64,000 nt of DNA from Lentzea aerocolonigenes (GCF_000955955.1 NZ_JYJG01000007.1:1-64000), one strand, 5' to 3'. Shown: positions 16,868-25,138, numbered from the stretch's first letter. Numbers and translations are program-made. Notes: generated from the sequence alone by a model not told the origin.

Positions 16868-17731
16868 ATGGGCAGACCAGTGCTGTGGGTGGGAGTCGCG
16901 TTGCTGGCCCTGGTGACCGCTGGGTGCAGCAACTCGAAGGAATCGAGCGGGTCGGCGGCGTACGACGCCGCCACGCCGCAGGTGGCGAAGGAGAACGTCG
17001 CGCCACAGAAGCCGGGGCAGGAGAACGCACCTGCACCGGCGGCCGTGCAGCCGGTGCAGCAGCAGGAACGTCAGCTGGTGCGCACGGCCACCGTCGACCT
17101 GGTCAGCGACAACGTGCTGAAGGCCATCGGCGAGGTGAAGGACCGGGCGCAGGCCGTTGGCGGGTTCGCGGGGCAGGAGAACTCGACCGAGCAGCGCGGG
17201 TCGGTGACCGTGCGCGTGCCGTCGGCCGACCTGGATCGGATCGTGGGGGACCTCAAGCGCATCGGGAAGGTGACGCGCAGCGAGGTGCGCAGTGAGGACG
17301 TCACCGACCAGCTGGTCGACACCGAGGCCCGCATCGCGACGCAGAAGGCCAGCGTGGAGCGGCTGCGGGTGCTGTTCGACCGTGCCGGGACGACGGCGGA
17401 GATCGCGCAGATCGAAAGCGAGCTGACCAAGCGGCAGGCCGAGCTCGAGTCGATGCAGCGACGCGCGGAGTCGTTGAAGGGCAAGGTGGCTCTGGCGACA
17501 CTGACGGTGCAGGTCAGCACCACTCCGATCGCTCCGCCGGAACCGGAGAAGGCCGGATTCGCCGGTGCGTTCCTCGGCGGGTGGGACGCGCTCGTCGAGG
17601 TGCTCAGGGGGATCACCGTGGTGATCGGCGCGCTGCTGCCGTTCCTGCTGGTGCTCGCGCTGCCCGTGGCGGGAGTGATCTACGTGCTGCGGCGCCGGAA
17701 GCGTGTCACCCGAACGAACGAAGCAGCCTGA
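16868..17731 (+). CDS. DUF4349 membrane-anchored lipoprotein
   Basis: 287 residues from ATG. Signal sequence ends LVTAGC (Cys20). A low-complexity Ala/Gln/Pro linker (to about residue 75) leads into the DUF4349 domain: RQLVRTATVDLVSDNV, GGFAGQENSTEQRGSVTVRVPSADLD, and a long coiled-coil (TEARIATQKASVERLRVLFDRAGTTAEI-type heptads, residues 150-205). A C-terminal transmembrane helix (ITVVIGALLPFLLVLALPV) ends in a basic cytosolic tail (RRRKR). The protein is thus tethered at both ends, with the coiled coil outside the membrane. The function is unknown. A strong hairpin follows the stop. Confidence 0.8.
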   Translation: MGRPVLWVGVALLALVTAGCSNSKESSGSAAYDAATPQVAKENVAPQKPGQENAPAPAAVQPVQQQERQLVRTATVDLVSDNVLKAIGEVKDRAQAVGGFAGQENSTEQRGSVTVRVPSADLDRIVGDLKRIGKVTRSEVRSEDVTDQLVDTEARIATQKASVERLRVLFDRAGTTAEIAQIESELTKRQAELESMQRRAESLKGKVALATLTVQVSTTPIAPPEPEKAGFAGAFLGGWDALVEVLRGITVVIGALLPFLLVLALPVAGVIYVLRRRKRVTRTNEAA

Positions 17732-17749
17732 TCAAGATCTACTCAGAGT

Positions 17750-17870
17750 GGTCCTTTGTGATGCGCGGAACGGCTCGGGAGAGAGGGGGAGTCGCATCGA
17801 GCCGTCCCGCGTCAAAGGTCCCCGCTGCAGTGGATCCGTGGACGGGGGGAGCCTGCGGATCCCAAGCGGG
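17750..17870 (+). ncRNA. Candidate structured RNA: two adjacent long hairpins
   Basis: Hairpin A: 17750-17777 pairs with 17798-17821 (GGTCCTTTG/CAAAGGTCC and GCGGAACGGCTCG/CGAGCCGTCCCGC, few mismatches, one 4-nt bulge). GATGCG at 17760-17765 can instead pair with CGCATC at 17793-17798, so there are two competing folds. Hairpin B: GGATCCG (17832-17838) with CGGATCC (17856-17862), extended by CCCGCT (17821-17826) with AGCGGG (17865-17870). No U-tract follows, so a simple intrinsic terminator is not favoured, though A sits 18 nt after the DUF4349 stop. Could be a regulatory leader, an sRNA or a paired terminator. Strand is inferred from the flanking genes. Confidence 0.4.
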
Positions 17871-18077
17871 CCACGCGATTCGACGGGGGATGACGAACCG
17901 CGCTCGGTGCCTCGCGCTCGTCCAGTAAGCGTGGGAGCCGACTCGCGGAGGCGGTATCAACTTCTCAGATACATCATTGCGTTCACAAGTGCTTGTATTA
18001 CTCCATTCGAGTGTATTTAGGCGCGCTAAGTAACGTATCTGTAGCGATCGAGCGGTCCTTGACCTGTTCAGTGGGCT

Positions 18078-18092
18078 GGCTCACGATGAGCC
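18078..18092. promoter_or_regulatory. Palindrome in the acyl-CoA ligase promoter region
   Basis: GGCTCA-CGA-TGAGCC is a perfect 6-bp dyad with a 3-nt centre, 39 bp before the ATG at 18131. It overlaps the position expected for a -10 element relative to TTGACC at 18059. It could be an operator; the TetR-type remnant at 19674 is too decayed to be the regulator. Confidence 0.35.
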
Positions 18093-18130
18093 CACAGGCT
18101 GGGTGTACAGCGAGTGAATGAGGTCGCCGC

Positions 18131-19696
18131 ATGGTCTTTCGCAGTCCGTTCCCCGACGTCGAGATCCCTGACGTGTCGCTGCACCAGCTGTTGTTCGGCG
18201 ACATCGCCGACCGTGCGGACCGGGTTGCGCTGATCGACGGCATGTCCGGCGCGTCGCTCACGTACGGGCAGCTCGCCGGGGCCATCGACCGCATGGCCGC
18301 CGCACTCGCGGCGCGCGGCATCGGCAAGGGCGACGTGGTCGGCATCCTCAGCCCGAACACGCCGTACTACGCCGTTGTCTTCCACGGCATCCTGCGCGCG
18401 GGCGCCACGGCGACCACGATCAACGCGCTCTACACGCCCGACGAGGTCGCGCACCAGTTGCACGACGCGGGCGCGAAGATGCTGTTCACGGTGTCCGTGC
18501 TGCTGCCGAACGCCGCCCCGGGCGCCGCGAAGGCCGGCGTCACGGACGTCGTCGTGCTGGACGGCGCCGAGGGTTACCCGTCGCTGGGCGAGCTGCTGGC
18601 GAACGACCACCCGGTGCCGGAGGTGTCGATCAATCCGGCCGAGGACATCGCCGTGCTGCCGTACTCGTCCGGCACGACCGCGCTGCCCAAGGGTGTGATG
18701 CTGACGCACCGCAACCTCGTCGCGAATCTCGTGCAATGCGGCCCAATTCTTTCGGATGTGGGTCCGCACACGCGAATTCTTGCGGTTCTGCCGTTCTTCC
18801 ACATTTACGGCATGCAGGTCCTGATGAACAACGGCCTGTACATCGGCGGTGTGGTCGTGACGCTGCCGAAGTTCGAGCTGCCCGAGTTCCTCCGCGTGAT
18901 CGCCGAGCACAAGACCGACCGCGTCTACATCGCGCCGCCGGTCGCCGTCGCGTTGGCCAAGCACCCGATCGTCGACAAGTACGACCTGTCCGCGATGAAG
19001 ATGCTCTTCTCCGGCGCGGCGCCGCTGGACGAGGACCTGGCCGACGCCGTGAAGAAGCGCATCGGCTGCAAGATCGCGCAGGGCTACGGCATGACCGAGA
19101 TGTCGCCGGTCAGCCACGCCATCCCGGACGGCCGCGAGGACATCTCGATCGGCACCGTCGGCGTGATCATCCCCAACCTGGAGTGCCGCCTGGTCGACCC
19201 CGCCACGGGCGAGGACGTCGGCGTGGGCGAGCGCGGCGAGCTCTGGTGCAAGGGCCCGAACATCATGAAGGGCTACCTGAACAACGCCGAGGCCACCGCC
19301 GCCACCATCGACGACGACGGCTGGCTGCACACCGGCGACGTGGCGGTCATCGACGCCGACGGCGTCGTCTCGATCGTCGACCGCGTCAAGGAACTGATCA
19401 AGTACAAGGGCTACCAGGTCCCGCCGGCCGAGCTCGAAGCCGTGCTGCTGACCCACGCCGAGATCGCCGACGCGGCGGTCATCGGCGTGCGCGACGCGGA
19501 CGGCGAGGAGGTCCCGAAGGCGTTCGTGGTGCGGCAGGCCGACTCGTCCCTGGACGCCGACGCGGTGATGGCGTTCGTGGCCGCGCACGTGGCGCCGCAC
19601 AAGAAGGTCCGCGTGGTGGAGTTCATCGAGGCGATCCCGAAGTCGGCCGCCGGCAAGATCCTCCGGAAGGACCTCAGGGCACGCGAACAGGCCTGA
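18131..19696 (+). CDS. 4-coumarate-CoA ligase-like AMP-dependent acyl-CoA synthetase
   Basis: 521 residues, full-length ANL-superfamily enzyme that activates a carboxylate to acyl-AMP and then acyl-CoA. Visible: P-loop-like YSSGTTALPKGVMLTH (residues about 178-193), LPFFHIYGM, the adenine-binding GYGMTEMSP, the TGD motif in WLHTGDVAVID, the hinge region IVDRVKELIKYKGYQVPPAELE, and the catalytic Lys in PKSAAGKILRKDLR. The N-terminal sequence IPDVSLHQLLFG and the overall motifs are closest to 4CL-type ligases. Substrate (aryl or fatty acid) not predictable. A TetR-like remnant lies antisense across its 3' end. Confidence 0.88.
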   Translation: MVFRSPFPDVEIPDVSLHQLLFGDIADRADRVALIDGMSGASLTYGQLAGAIDRMAAALAARGIGKGDVVGILSPNTPYYAVVFHGILRAGATATTINALYTPDEVAHQLHDAGAKMLFTVSVLLPNAAPGAAKAGVTDVVVLDGAEGYPSLGELLANDHPVPEVSINPAEDIAVLPYSSGTTALPKGVMLTHRNLVANLVQCGPILSDVGPHTRILAVLPFFHIYGMQVLMNNGLYIGGVVVTLPKFELPEFLRVIAEHKTDRVYIAPPVAVALAKHPIVDKYDLSAMKMLFSGAAPLDEDLADAVKKRIGCKIAQGYGMTEMSPVSHAIPDGREDISIGTVGVIIPNLECRLVDPATGEDVGVGERGELWCKGPNIMKGYLNNAEATAATIDDDGWLHTGDVAVIDADGVVSIVDRVKELIKYKGYQVPPAELEAVLLTHAEIADAAVIGVRDADGEEVPKAFVVRQADSSLDADAVMAFVAAHVAPHKKVRVVEFIEAIPKSAAGKILRKDLRAREQA

Positions 19697-19898
19697 GCAG
19701 CGAAGCTCGGAGTGTGCTGGCCAGCCAGTCGCGACAGCGATCGGCTGGCCAGCCGATCATCTGCAACACGTGCGGCGAGAGCGTGGTCGTTAGCACGTCC
19801 GCCACACGGTCGGCGTCGAGCTCCTCACGCACCTCGCTCGTTCCAACCAGTGCCTCCGCGAGCGTCAGGCAGTTGGCGCGCATGGCCTGCTCGCCCTC
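19674..19898 (-). pseudogene. TetR-family regulator remnant (C-terminal fragment)
   Basis: The minus-strand frame reads AMRANCLTLAEALVG, then ELDADRVADVLTTTLSP and IGWPADRCRDWLASTLRASLL. This matches the C-terminal ligand-domain ending of many actinomycete TetR regulators (DADRAADVLWALTSPEV...GWSPDRYERWLADTL). The N-terminal HTH domain is absent: upstream of about 19898 the frame loses resemblance and the plus strand carries a different fragment. The stop lies inside the 3' end of the acyl-CoA ligase gene. Probably the leftover of a deleted regulator-target pair. Confidence 0.5.
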
Positions 19899-19900
19899 GG

Positions 19901-20047
19901 GTGACCGACCTCGACCGCAGCATCGGCTGGCTGCTTGTCCTCAACGACCCGGACGGCATGGAGATCCACGTCTGCGCCGACCAGGAACATGGCGTGGATC
20001 ACGGTGACCGGCCGGGGTACGGCAGGAGGGTCGGCATGGCAGGCTAG
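19901..20047 (+). pseudogene. VOC/glyoxalase-family C-terminal fragment
   Basis: 49 codons in one frame ending at TAG 20047. The sequence IGWLLVLNDPDGMEIHVCAD resembles the final strand of vicinal-oxygen-chelate proteins (xDPDGxxIEL). The rest of the domain is missing upstream, where the TetR-like remnant lies on the other strand, so a deletion endpoint near 19899 is inferred. It ends 5 bp before gpmA. The match is short, so the call is tentative. Confidence 0.4.
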
Positions 20048-20052
20048 CTGCC

Positions 20053-20799
20053 ATGTCTGTCGGAACCTTGGTGCTGCTCCGCCACGGCGAGAGCACGTGG
20101 AACGCGGAGAACCTGTTCACCGGATGGGTGGACGTTCCCCTGTCGGAGAAGGGCGAGCGGGAGGCCCGCCGCGGCGGCCAGCTGCTGCGCGAAGCCGGTG
20201 TGCTGCCGGAGATCCTGCACACCAGCCTGATGCGCCGGGCGATCATGACTGCCAACCTGGCGCTCGACGCCGCCGACCGGCACTGGATCCCGGTCCGCCG
20301 CGACTGGCGCCTCAACGAGCGTCACTACGGCGCGTTGCAGGGCAAGAACAAGAAGCAGACGCTGGAGGAGTTCGGCGAGGAGCAGTTCATGCTCTGGCGC
20401 CGGTCCTACGACACCCCGCCGCCGCCCATCGAGCCCGGCAGCGAGTACTCCCAGGACACCGACCCGCGCTACGCGGACCTCGGCCCCGACCTGCCGCTGA
20501 CCGAGTGCCTGCTCGACGTCGTGAAGCGCATGCTCCCGTACTGGGACGAGGCGATCGTGCCGGACCTGCGCACCGGCAAGACCGTGCTCGTGGCCGCGCA
20601 CGGCAACTCGCTGCGCGCGCTCGTGAAGCACCTCGACGGCATCTCGGACGAGGCCATCGCGGGCCTGAACATCCCCACCGGCATCCCGCTGCGCTACGAC
20701 CTCGACGAGGACCTCAAGCCGCTCAAGCCGGGCGGCGAATACCTCGACCCGGACGCCGCCAAGGACGCCATCGCGGCCGTCGCGAACCAGGGTCGCTGA
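20053..20799 (+). CDS. gpmA: 2,3-bisphosphoglycerate-dependent phosphoglycerate mutase
   Basis: 248 residues. Interconverts 3- and 2-phosphoglycerate in glycolysis through a phosphohistidine. Signatures: [20 protein letters not shown] with catalytic His11, [13 protein letters not shown], the proton-donor Glu in [14 protein letters not shown], and the second His in [17 protein letters not shown]. The length and C-terminal tail are normal for the dimeric bacterial type. It directly precedes senX3 as in M. tuberculosis (gpm1, Rv0489). A perfect palindrome follows the stop. Confidence 0.96.
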   Translation: MSVGTLVLLRHGESTWNAENLFTGWVDVPLSEKGEREARRGGQLLREAGVLPEILHTSLMRRAIMTANLALDAADRHWIPVRRDWRLNERHYGALQGKNKKQTLEEFGEEQFMLWRRSYDTPPPPIEPGSEYSQDTDPRYADLGPDLPLTECLLDVVKRMLPYWDEAIVPDLRTGKTVLVAAHGNSLRALVKHLDGISDEAIAGLNIPTGIPLRYDLDEDLKPLKPGGEYLDPDAAKDAIAAVANQGR

Positions 20800-20804
20800 A
20801 CGTC

Positions 20805-20851
20805 ACGCGGGGGCCTTTCGTTTGGCTGAAGCAAACGAAAGGCCCCCGCGT
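20805..20851. repeat. 47-nt perfect palindrome (copy 1 of a dispersed hairpin element; also likely gpmA terminator)
   Basis: Left arm ACGCGGGGGCCTTTCGTTTG (20805-20824) and right arm (20832-20851) are exact reverse complements, a 20-bp stem with loop GCTGAAG. It begins 5 bp after the gpmA stop. No run of T follows. A diverged element of the same length and layout occurs at 57546-57592, so this is a repeated sequence family and not only a local terminator. Confidence 0.8.
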
Positions 20852-20985
20852 GCAATAGAAGCATCACGGTTGGGTGAACAGGGTCTGACCAGGGCGGGAA
20901 CAACCGTCCACTCAGGTGTCGCGGGCGTCACGGTTCACGCTCACGTACTAGGCCAGGACACCGGAGAGATGCTTACCATTCGCCC

Positions 20986-22155
20986 GTGACCACAACGGGT
21001 TACCTCGCTGTGTCGATCGGCCTCGCGCTCATCGGCGTGATCGCCGCTTTCTTCGTTGGCAGGTTCACCGCTCCCCGCCGCCCGAAGGCCCCCGAGGGGC
21101 TGACGGTCGCGGACCTCATGCAGCGGATCGTCCAGGACTCCCACGACGGCATCGTGGTGCTGAACCACTTCGGTGACGTCGTGCTGCACAACCCGAGAGC
21201 AGAAGAGCTCGGGGTCGTCCGCAACAACCGCGTCGACGACCGCGCGCGCAAGGCCGCGGAGGCCGTCCGCAACAGCAACGAGGTCGTCTACGTCGACGTC
21301 TCGCCGCCGGAGGGCACCAAGGGCCGCCAGCCCGCCGCGGTGCACGCCGAAGTCCGGTTGCTCACCGAGGGCTTCACGGTCGTGGACGCGAGCGACGAGT
21401 CCGAGGCCGTGCGGCTGGAGAAGACGCGCCGCGACTTCGTGGCCAACGTCAGCCACGAGCTCAAGACCCCGGTCGGCGCCCTCGCACTGCTCGCGGAGGC
21501 CGTGCTGGACGCGAGCGACGACCAGGACGAGGTCCGGCGGTTCAGCGCGAAGATCATGCAGGAGGCGACCCGCCTCGGCGTGCTCGTCACCGAGCTGATC
21601 GCGCTGTCCCGTCTGCAGGGCGCGGAGAAGCTGCCAGAGCTGTCCGACACCGAGATCGACGTCGTGATCAACGAGGCGCTGTCGCGGTCCAAGCTCGCCG
21701 CCGAGTCGGTCAACATCTCGATCACCACCGACGAGCCGAGCGGCTTCGTCGTGCCAGGTGACCGGTCGTTGCTGGTCACGGCGCTGACGAACCTCCTGGA
21801 CAACGCTGTGGCGTACTCGCCGCCCGGCAGTCCGGTGAGCGTGAGCCGCCGCCTGGTGGACGGGCACGTCGAGATCGCCGTCACCGACCGCGGCATCGGC
21901 ATCGCCGAAGACCAGCAGGGCCGGGTTTTCGAGCGGTTCTACCGCGTGGACAAGGCTCGATCGCGCGCGACCGGAGGCACCGGTCTCGGGCTCGCGATCG
22001 TCAAGCACGTCGCCGCCAACCACGGCGGCGAGGTGAAGCTGTGGAGCCTGCCAGGAACGGGTTCCACCTTCACGCTGCGGCTGCCGGCCGCGGCGACCGA
22101 GCCCAACCCGACTCTCGTGCCGACTGGTGCGGGTGACTCAGGAGGAGAGCTGTGA
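20986..22155 (+). CDS. senX3: Sensor histidine kinase SenX3
   Basis: 389 residues from GTG. An N-terminal membrane segment (LAVSIGLALIGVIAAFFVG) is followed by a PAS-like domain (about 40-140, MQRIVQDSHDGIVVLNHFGDVVLHN), then HisKA with phospho-acceptor His157 in NVSHELKTPVGALALLAEA, and an ATPase domain with NLLDNAVAYSPPGSPV (N box), DRGIGI (G1), FERFYRVDKAR (F box) and GTGLGLAIVKHV (G2). Phosphorylates RegX3 in response to low phosphate. The stop overlaps regX3 by 4 bp (GTGA), tighter than in mycobacteria, where repeats separate the two genes. Confidence 0.93.
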   Translation: MTTTGYLAVSIGLALIGVIAAFFVGRFTAPRRPKAPEGLTVADLMQRIVQDSHDGIVVLNHFGDVVLHNPRAEELGVVRNNRVDDRARKAAEAVRNSNEVVYVDVSPPEGTKGRQPAAVHAEVRLLTEGFTVVDASDESEAVRLEKTRRDFVANVSHELKTPVGALALLAEAVLDASDDQDEVRRFSAKIMQEATRLGVLVTELIALSRLQGAEKLPELSDTEIDVVINEALSRSKLAAESVNISITTDEPSGFVVPGDRSLLVTALTNLLDNAVAYSPPGSPVSVSRRLVDGHVEIAVTDRGIGIAEDQQGRVFERFYRVDKARSRATGGTGLGLAIVKHVAANHGGEVKLWSLPGTGSTFTLRLPAAATEPNPTLVPTGAGDSGGEL

Positions 22156-22832
22156 CCAGGGTGCTCATCGTGGAGGACGAGGAGTCCTTCGCCGATCCGC
22201 TCGCCTTCCTGCTGCGCAAGGAGGGGTTCACCGCGGCGCTCGCGGCCACCGGCCAGGAGGCGCTGGAGGAGTTCGACCGCAACGGCGCCGACATCGTGCT
22301 GCTCGACCTCATGCTCCCCGGCATGAGCGGCACGGACGTCTGCAAGCAGCTGCGGCAGCGCTCCGCCGTCCCCGTGATCATGGTGACGGCGCGCGACAGC
22401 GAGATCGACAAGGTCGTGGGCCTCGAACTCGGCGCCGACGACTACGTCACCAAGCCGTACTCGGCCCGTGAGCTCATCGCCCGCATCCGCGCGGTGCTGC
22501 GCCGCGGCGGCGAGTCCGAGGACCTGCTCCCGCAGATCCTCGAGGCCGGTCCGGTGCGGATGGACGTGGAACGCCACGTCGTCACCGTCGCAGGTCAGGA
22601 CATCAGCCTGCCGCTCAAGGAGTTCGACCTCCTCGAGTACCTGCTGCGCAACGTCGGCCGGGTGCTCACCCGCGGTCAGCTGATCGACCGGGTGTGGGGC
22701 GCGGACTACGTCGGTGACACGAAGACGCTGGACGTGCACGTCAAGCGGCTGCGCTCGAAGATCGAACCGGACCCGTCGGCTCCGCGGCACCTGGTGACCG
22801 TGAGGGGTCTCGGTTACAAGTTCGAGTCCTGA
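22152..22832 (+). CDS. regX3: Phosphate-responsive response regulator RegX3 (OmpR/PhoB family)
   Basis: 226 residues from GTG. Receiver domain (1-120) with VEDEE acidic pocket, phospho-acceptor Asp52 in IVLLDLMLPGMSG, Thr in VIMVTARDS and Lys in YVTKPYSARELIARI. OmpR-type winged helix (130-226) with LPLKEFDLLEYLLRN, LTRGQLIDRVWG, and TLDVHVKRLRSKIEPDPSAPRHLVTVRGLGYKFE. Binds promoters of phosphate-starvation genes. Co-translated with senX3; ppx follows 27 bp later. Confidence 0.95.
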   Translation: MTRVLIVEDEESFADPLAFLLRKEGFTAALAATGQEALEEFDRNGADIVLLDLMLPGMSGTDVCKQLRQRSAVPVIMVTARDSEIDKVVGLELGADDYVTKPYSARELIARIRAVLRRGGESEDLLPQILEAGPVRMDVERHVVTVAGQDISLPLKEFDLLEYLLRNVGRVLTRGQLIDRVWGADYVGDTKTLDVHVKRLRSKIEPDPSAPRHLVTVRGLGYKFES

Positions 22833-22859
22833 CGGACACGACCAGGTACCGTTTCCGGC

Positions 22860-23840
22860 GTGCGCCTGGGCGTTCTCGACGTGGGTTCCAACACCGTCCA
22901 CCTCTTGGTGGTGGACGCGCATCGTGGTGCCCACCCGATTCCGATGACGTCCGAGAAGACGATCCTGCGTCTGGCAGAGCAGCTGGACGAGAAGGGGCAG
23001 CTCTCCAAGGCAGGTGCTGACCAGCTGGTTCGAGCCGTGGCCGCCGCGAAGGCGTCGGCCAAGCGGTCCGGTTGCGAGGACCTGATGGCGTTCGCGACCT
23101 CGGCGGTGCGCGAGGCGGGCAACTCCTCGGAGGTGCTCGACCGGGTGCGCACCGAGACCGGGGTCGAGCTCAAGGTCCTGTCCGGAGAGGACGAGGCGAA
23201 GTACACCTTCCTCGCGGTCCGCCGCTGGTACGGCTGGTCCGCGGGCAAGCTGCTCAGCCTGGACATCGGCGGCGGCTCGCTGGAGCTCGCCGTCGGTCGT
23301 GACGAGAACCCCGATCTGGCCTTCTCCGTGCCTCTGGGTGCGGGCCGGTTGACGCGAACCCGGTTCAAGAAGGACCCGCCCCGGCGCTCGGAGGTCCGCG
23401 AGACCACCGAATGGCTCGCCGAGCAGCTCGCGCCCGTCGCGCGGAAGCTGAAACGCGCGGGTGAACCCGATCGGGTGGTTGCGACCTCAAAAACCTTCCG
23501 AACACTGGCGCGGCTCACCGGGGCCGCGCCATCGTCTGCCGGGCCCAGGGCACGCCGCGTACTCACCGACGCGGGCCTGCGGCAGCTGATCGCGTTCATT
23601 TCCCGGATGTCGGCCCACGACCTGGCCGAGCTGGAAGGTGTGAGCACGTCTCGCGCGCATCAGCTCGTCGCGGGTGCGTTGGTCGCGGAGGCCACGATGC
23701 GAGCCCTGTCACTCACGCAGCTGGAGATTTGCCCCTGGGCACTCCGGGAGGGTGTCATCCTTCGGCGGCTGGACCACACTGATGGAACAGACCCGAGCGA
23801 TACTGGACGTCACGGTCAGACCGGGGCACGGTGGAGTTGA
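22860..23840 (+). CDS. ppx: Exopolyphosphatase / guanosine pentaphosphatase family (Ppx/GppA)
   Basis: 326 residues from GTG, the short actinobacterial form lacking the C-terminal HD-like domain. ASKHA-fold motifs: LGVLDVGSNTVHLLVVD, AFATSAVREAGN, VLSGEDEAKYTFLAV, and LSLDIGGGSLELAVG. Degrades inorganic polyphosphate, or pppGpp, from the chain end. Corresponds to Rv0496 (ppx1), again downstream of senX3-regX3, linking polyphosphate turnover to phosphate sensing. The TGATG overlap with the next gene indicates coupling. Confidence 0.92.
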   Translation: MRLGVLDVGSNTVHLLVVDAHRGAHPIPMTSEKTILRLAEQLDEKGQLSKAGADQLVRAVAAAKASAKRSGCEDLMAFATSAVREAGNSSEVLDRVRTETGVELKVLSGEDEAKYTFLAVRRWYGWSAGKLLSLDIGGGSLELAVGRDENPDLAFSVPLGAGRLTRTRFKKDPPRRSEVRETTEWLAEQLAPVARKLKRAGEPDRVVATSKTFRTLARLTGAAPSSAGPRARRVLTDAGLRQLIAFISRMSAHDLAELEGVSTSRAHQLVAGALVAEATMRALSLTQLEICPWALREGVILRRLDHTDGTDPSDTGRHGQTGARWS

Positions 23841-25138
23841 TGAGTCGAGAGAGCGGATCGGACCAGACGCAGCGCACTGTCGCTGAGCTGCTCGCCCAGT
23901 ACGGGGGCAGCGCAGAGAGTGCGCCACGTCGGCGACGCCGCCGGGCGGCTGACGACGAGGACGACGTCCAGCAGCCGGAGACCGCGCCCCAGACGATCAT
24001 CGAGCGGGTGCTGTCCGACAGCGGCCGGCTGATGGCGATCCGCGACGACGACCAGGCACCGACCGGCCGTCGAGCGGCTCCCGAACCTCCGGCTCCTCCG
24101 GTCGCGAAGCCTCCCGCCGCGCAGCCTCCCGCTGCCGAGCGCACCGCCTACCAGCCGAAACCGGTGGTGCCGCCCGCCCAGCCGCCGCAGGTGCGCAGAC
24201 CTGGTCCTCCCGCGGCACCCGTCGCACCACCCCAGGCCGCCGCCGAGCAGACCCGGCAGGTTCCGCAGGTTCGCGACCAGCCGTCGCGTGCCGACCTGCC
24301 CCGTCCGGAGGCCGCCCGTCCCGAGGCGCCGTCGCGCTCGGACATGCCGCGCCCCGACGTGAGCTCGCGCCTGGACGCCGGTGCTCCGCCGGCGCCCCCG
24401 TCGCGCACGAACATCACCCGGCCGCCCAAGCCGGTGCCGCCGTCGGTGCAGATGCCGGCGCCGGTCCACAAGCCGGGTCCGCAGGGCCCGCCGCCGCGTG
24501 AGGCGATGACGGAGCAGCTGCCGCGCATCCCGGCCAAGGCGCCGGTGGACCAGATCGCCGCACTCGAGACCGAGTCCGTGCTGATCGTGCCGCCCGCCCC
24601 GCCGAAGCTGCCGGAGCCGTTGCCGGGCAACCAGCCCGACGCCTGGTTCGCCGATGACGAGATGGACGTCAAGACGGACCTGTCCATGCCGCCGATGGAG
24701 TCGACCGCGGCCCACGCAGGCCCGTACGTGGACGACGACGACTCGCAGGAGTACGCCGTCTACCGCGCCGAGGACGACTACCTCTCGGACGACGAAGAGG
24801 ACGAGGACGAGGGTCCGGCCGGTCTCGACGACGCCGACGAGGTCTCGGAAGAGCCGGAGGAGGAGCCGGACCGCTCGCCCGGCAAGGAATGGCTGATCAT
24901 GATCGGCCAGCTCGCCGTCGGCGTGCTCGGCGGCGCTGCCCTGTGGCTCGCCTTCAACTTCCTGTGGCGCTCCGCACCCGCGGCCGCACTCGTCGTGGCG
25001 CTTGCGGTTACCGTGGGTCTGGTGTTGCTGGTTCGCAAGATCCGCCGAGCGGACGACCTCCAAACCACCGTCCTGGCCGTGCTCGTGGGCCTCATCGTGA
25101 CCGTCTCACCAGCGGCGATGCTGCTGGTGAAGAGTTGA
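23840..25138 (+). CDS. Proline-rich, acidic, two-TM conserved membrane protein (Rv0497-like)
   Basis: 432 residues. A cytosolic N-terminal region begins with TVAELLAQYGG and RRRRRRAADDED, then about 200 residues of Pro/Ala-rich low complexity, then an acidic segment (DDYLSDDEEDEDEG). C-terminal transmembrane helices include LIMIGQLAVGVLGGAALWLAF, AAALVVALAVTVGLVLLV and VLAVLVGLIVTVSPAAMLL. Such tails often scaffold cell-envelope machinery, but the role is not known. Start chosen at the ATG overlapping the ppx stop; a GTG at 23831 is possible. Matches the Rv0497 position. Confidence 0.8.
   Translation: MSRESGSDQTQRTVAELLAQYGGSAESAPRRRRRRAADDEDDVQQPETAPQTIIERVLSDSGRLMAIRDDDQAPTGRRAAPEPPAPPVAKPPAAQPPAAERTAYQPKPVVPPAQPPQVRRPGPPAAPVAPPQAAAEQTRQVPQVRDQPSRADLPRPEAARPEAPSRSDMPRPDVSSRLDAGAPPAPPSRTNITRPPKPVPPSVQMPAPVHKPGPQGPPPREAMTEQLPRIPAKAPVDQIAALETESVLIVPPAPPKLPEPLPGNQPDAWFADDEMDVKTDLSMPPMESTAAHAGPYVDDDDSQEYAVYRAEDDYLSDDEEDEDEGPAGLDDADEVSEEPEEEPDRSPGKEWLIMIGQLAVGVLGGAALWLAFNFLWRSAPAAALVVALAVTVGLVLLVRKIRRADDLQTTVLAVLVGLIVTVSPAAMLLVKS

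Larger units (their letters stand above)
17732..18130. other. 399-bp gene-free region: hairpin cluster then AT-richer promoter stretch
   Basis: No open frame here resembles a protein. Positions 17750-17870 hold two large adjacent hairpins (separate entry). Positions 17950-18055 are clearly less GC-rich than the surroundings (for example ATACATCATTGCGTTCAC and GTGTATTTAGGCGCG), which is typical of a promoter or of acquired DNA. A possible -35 TTGACC at 18059-18064 with CACGAT 17 nt later, overlapped by a palindrome at 18078-18092, could drive the acyl-CoA ligase gene. Confidence 0.5.

Noticed and set aside
17581..17928. Possible small gene in the gap after the DUF4349 gene
   Set aside because: The frame overlaps the DUF4349 coding end and then the hairpin region; composition and codon use do not look coding.
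18068..19600. 510-residue open frame antisense to the acyl-CoA ligase gene
   Set aside because: The composition is His/Arg/Val-rich shadow sequence and the sense gene has all catalytic motifs.
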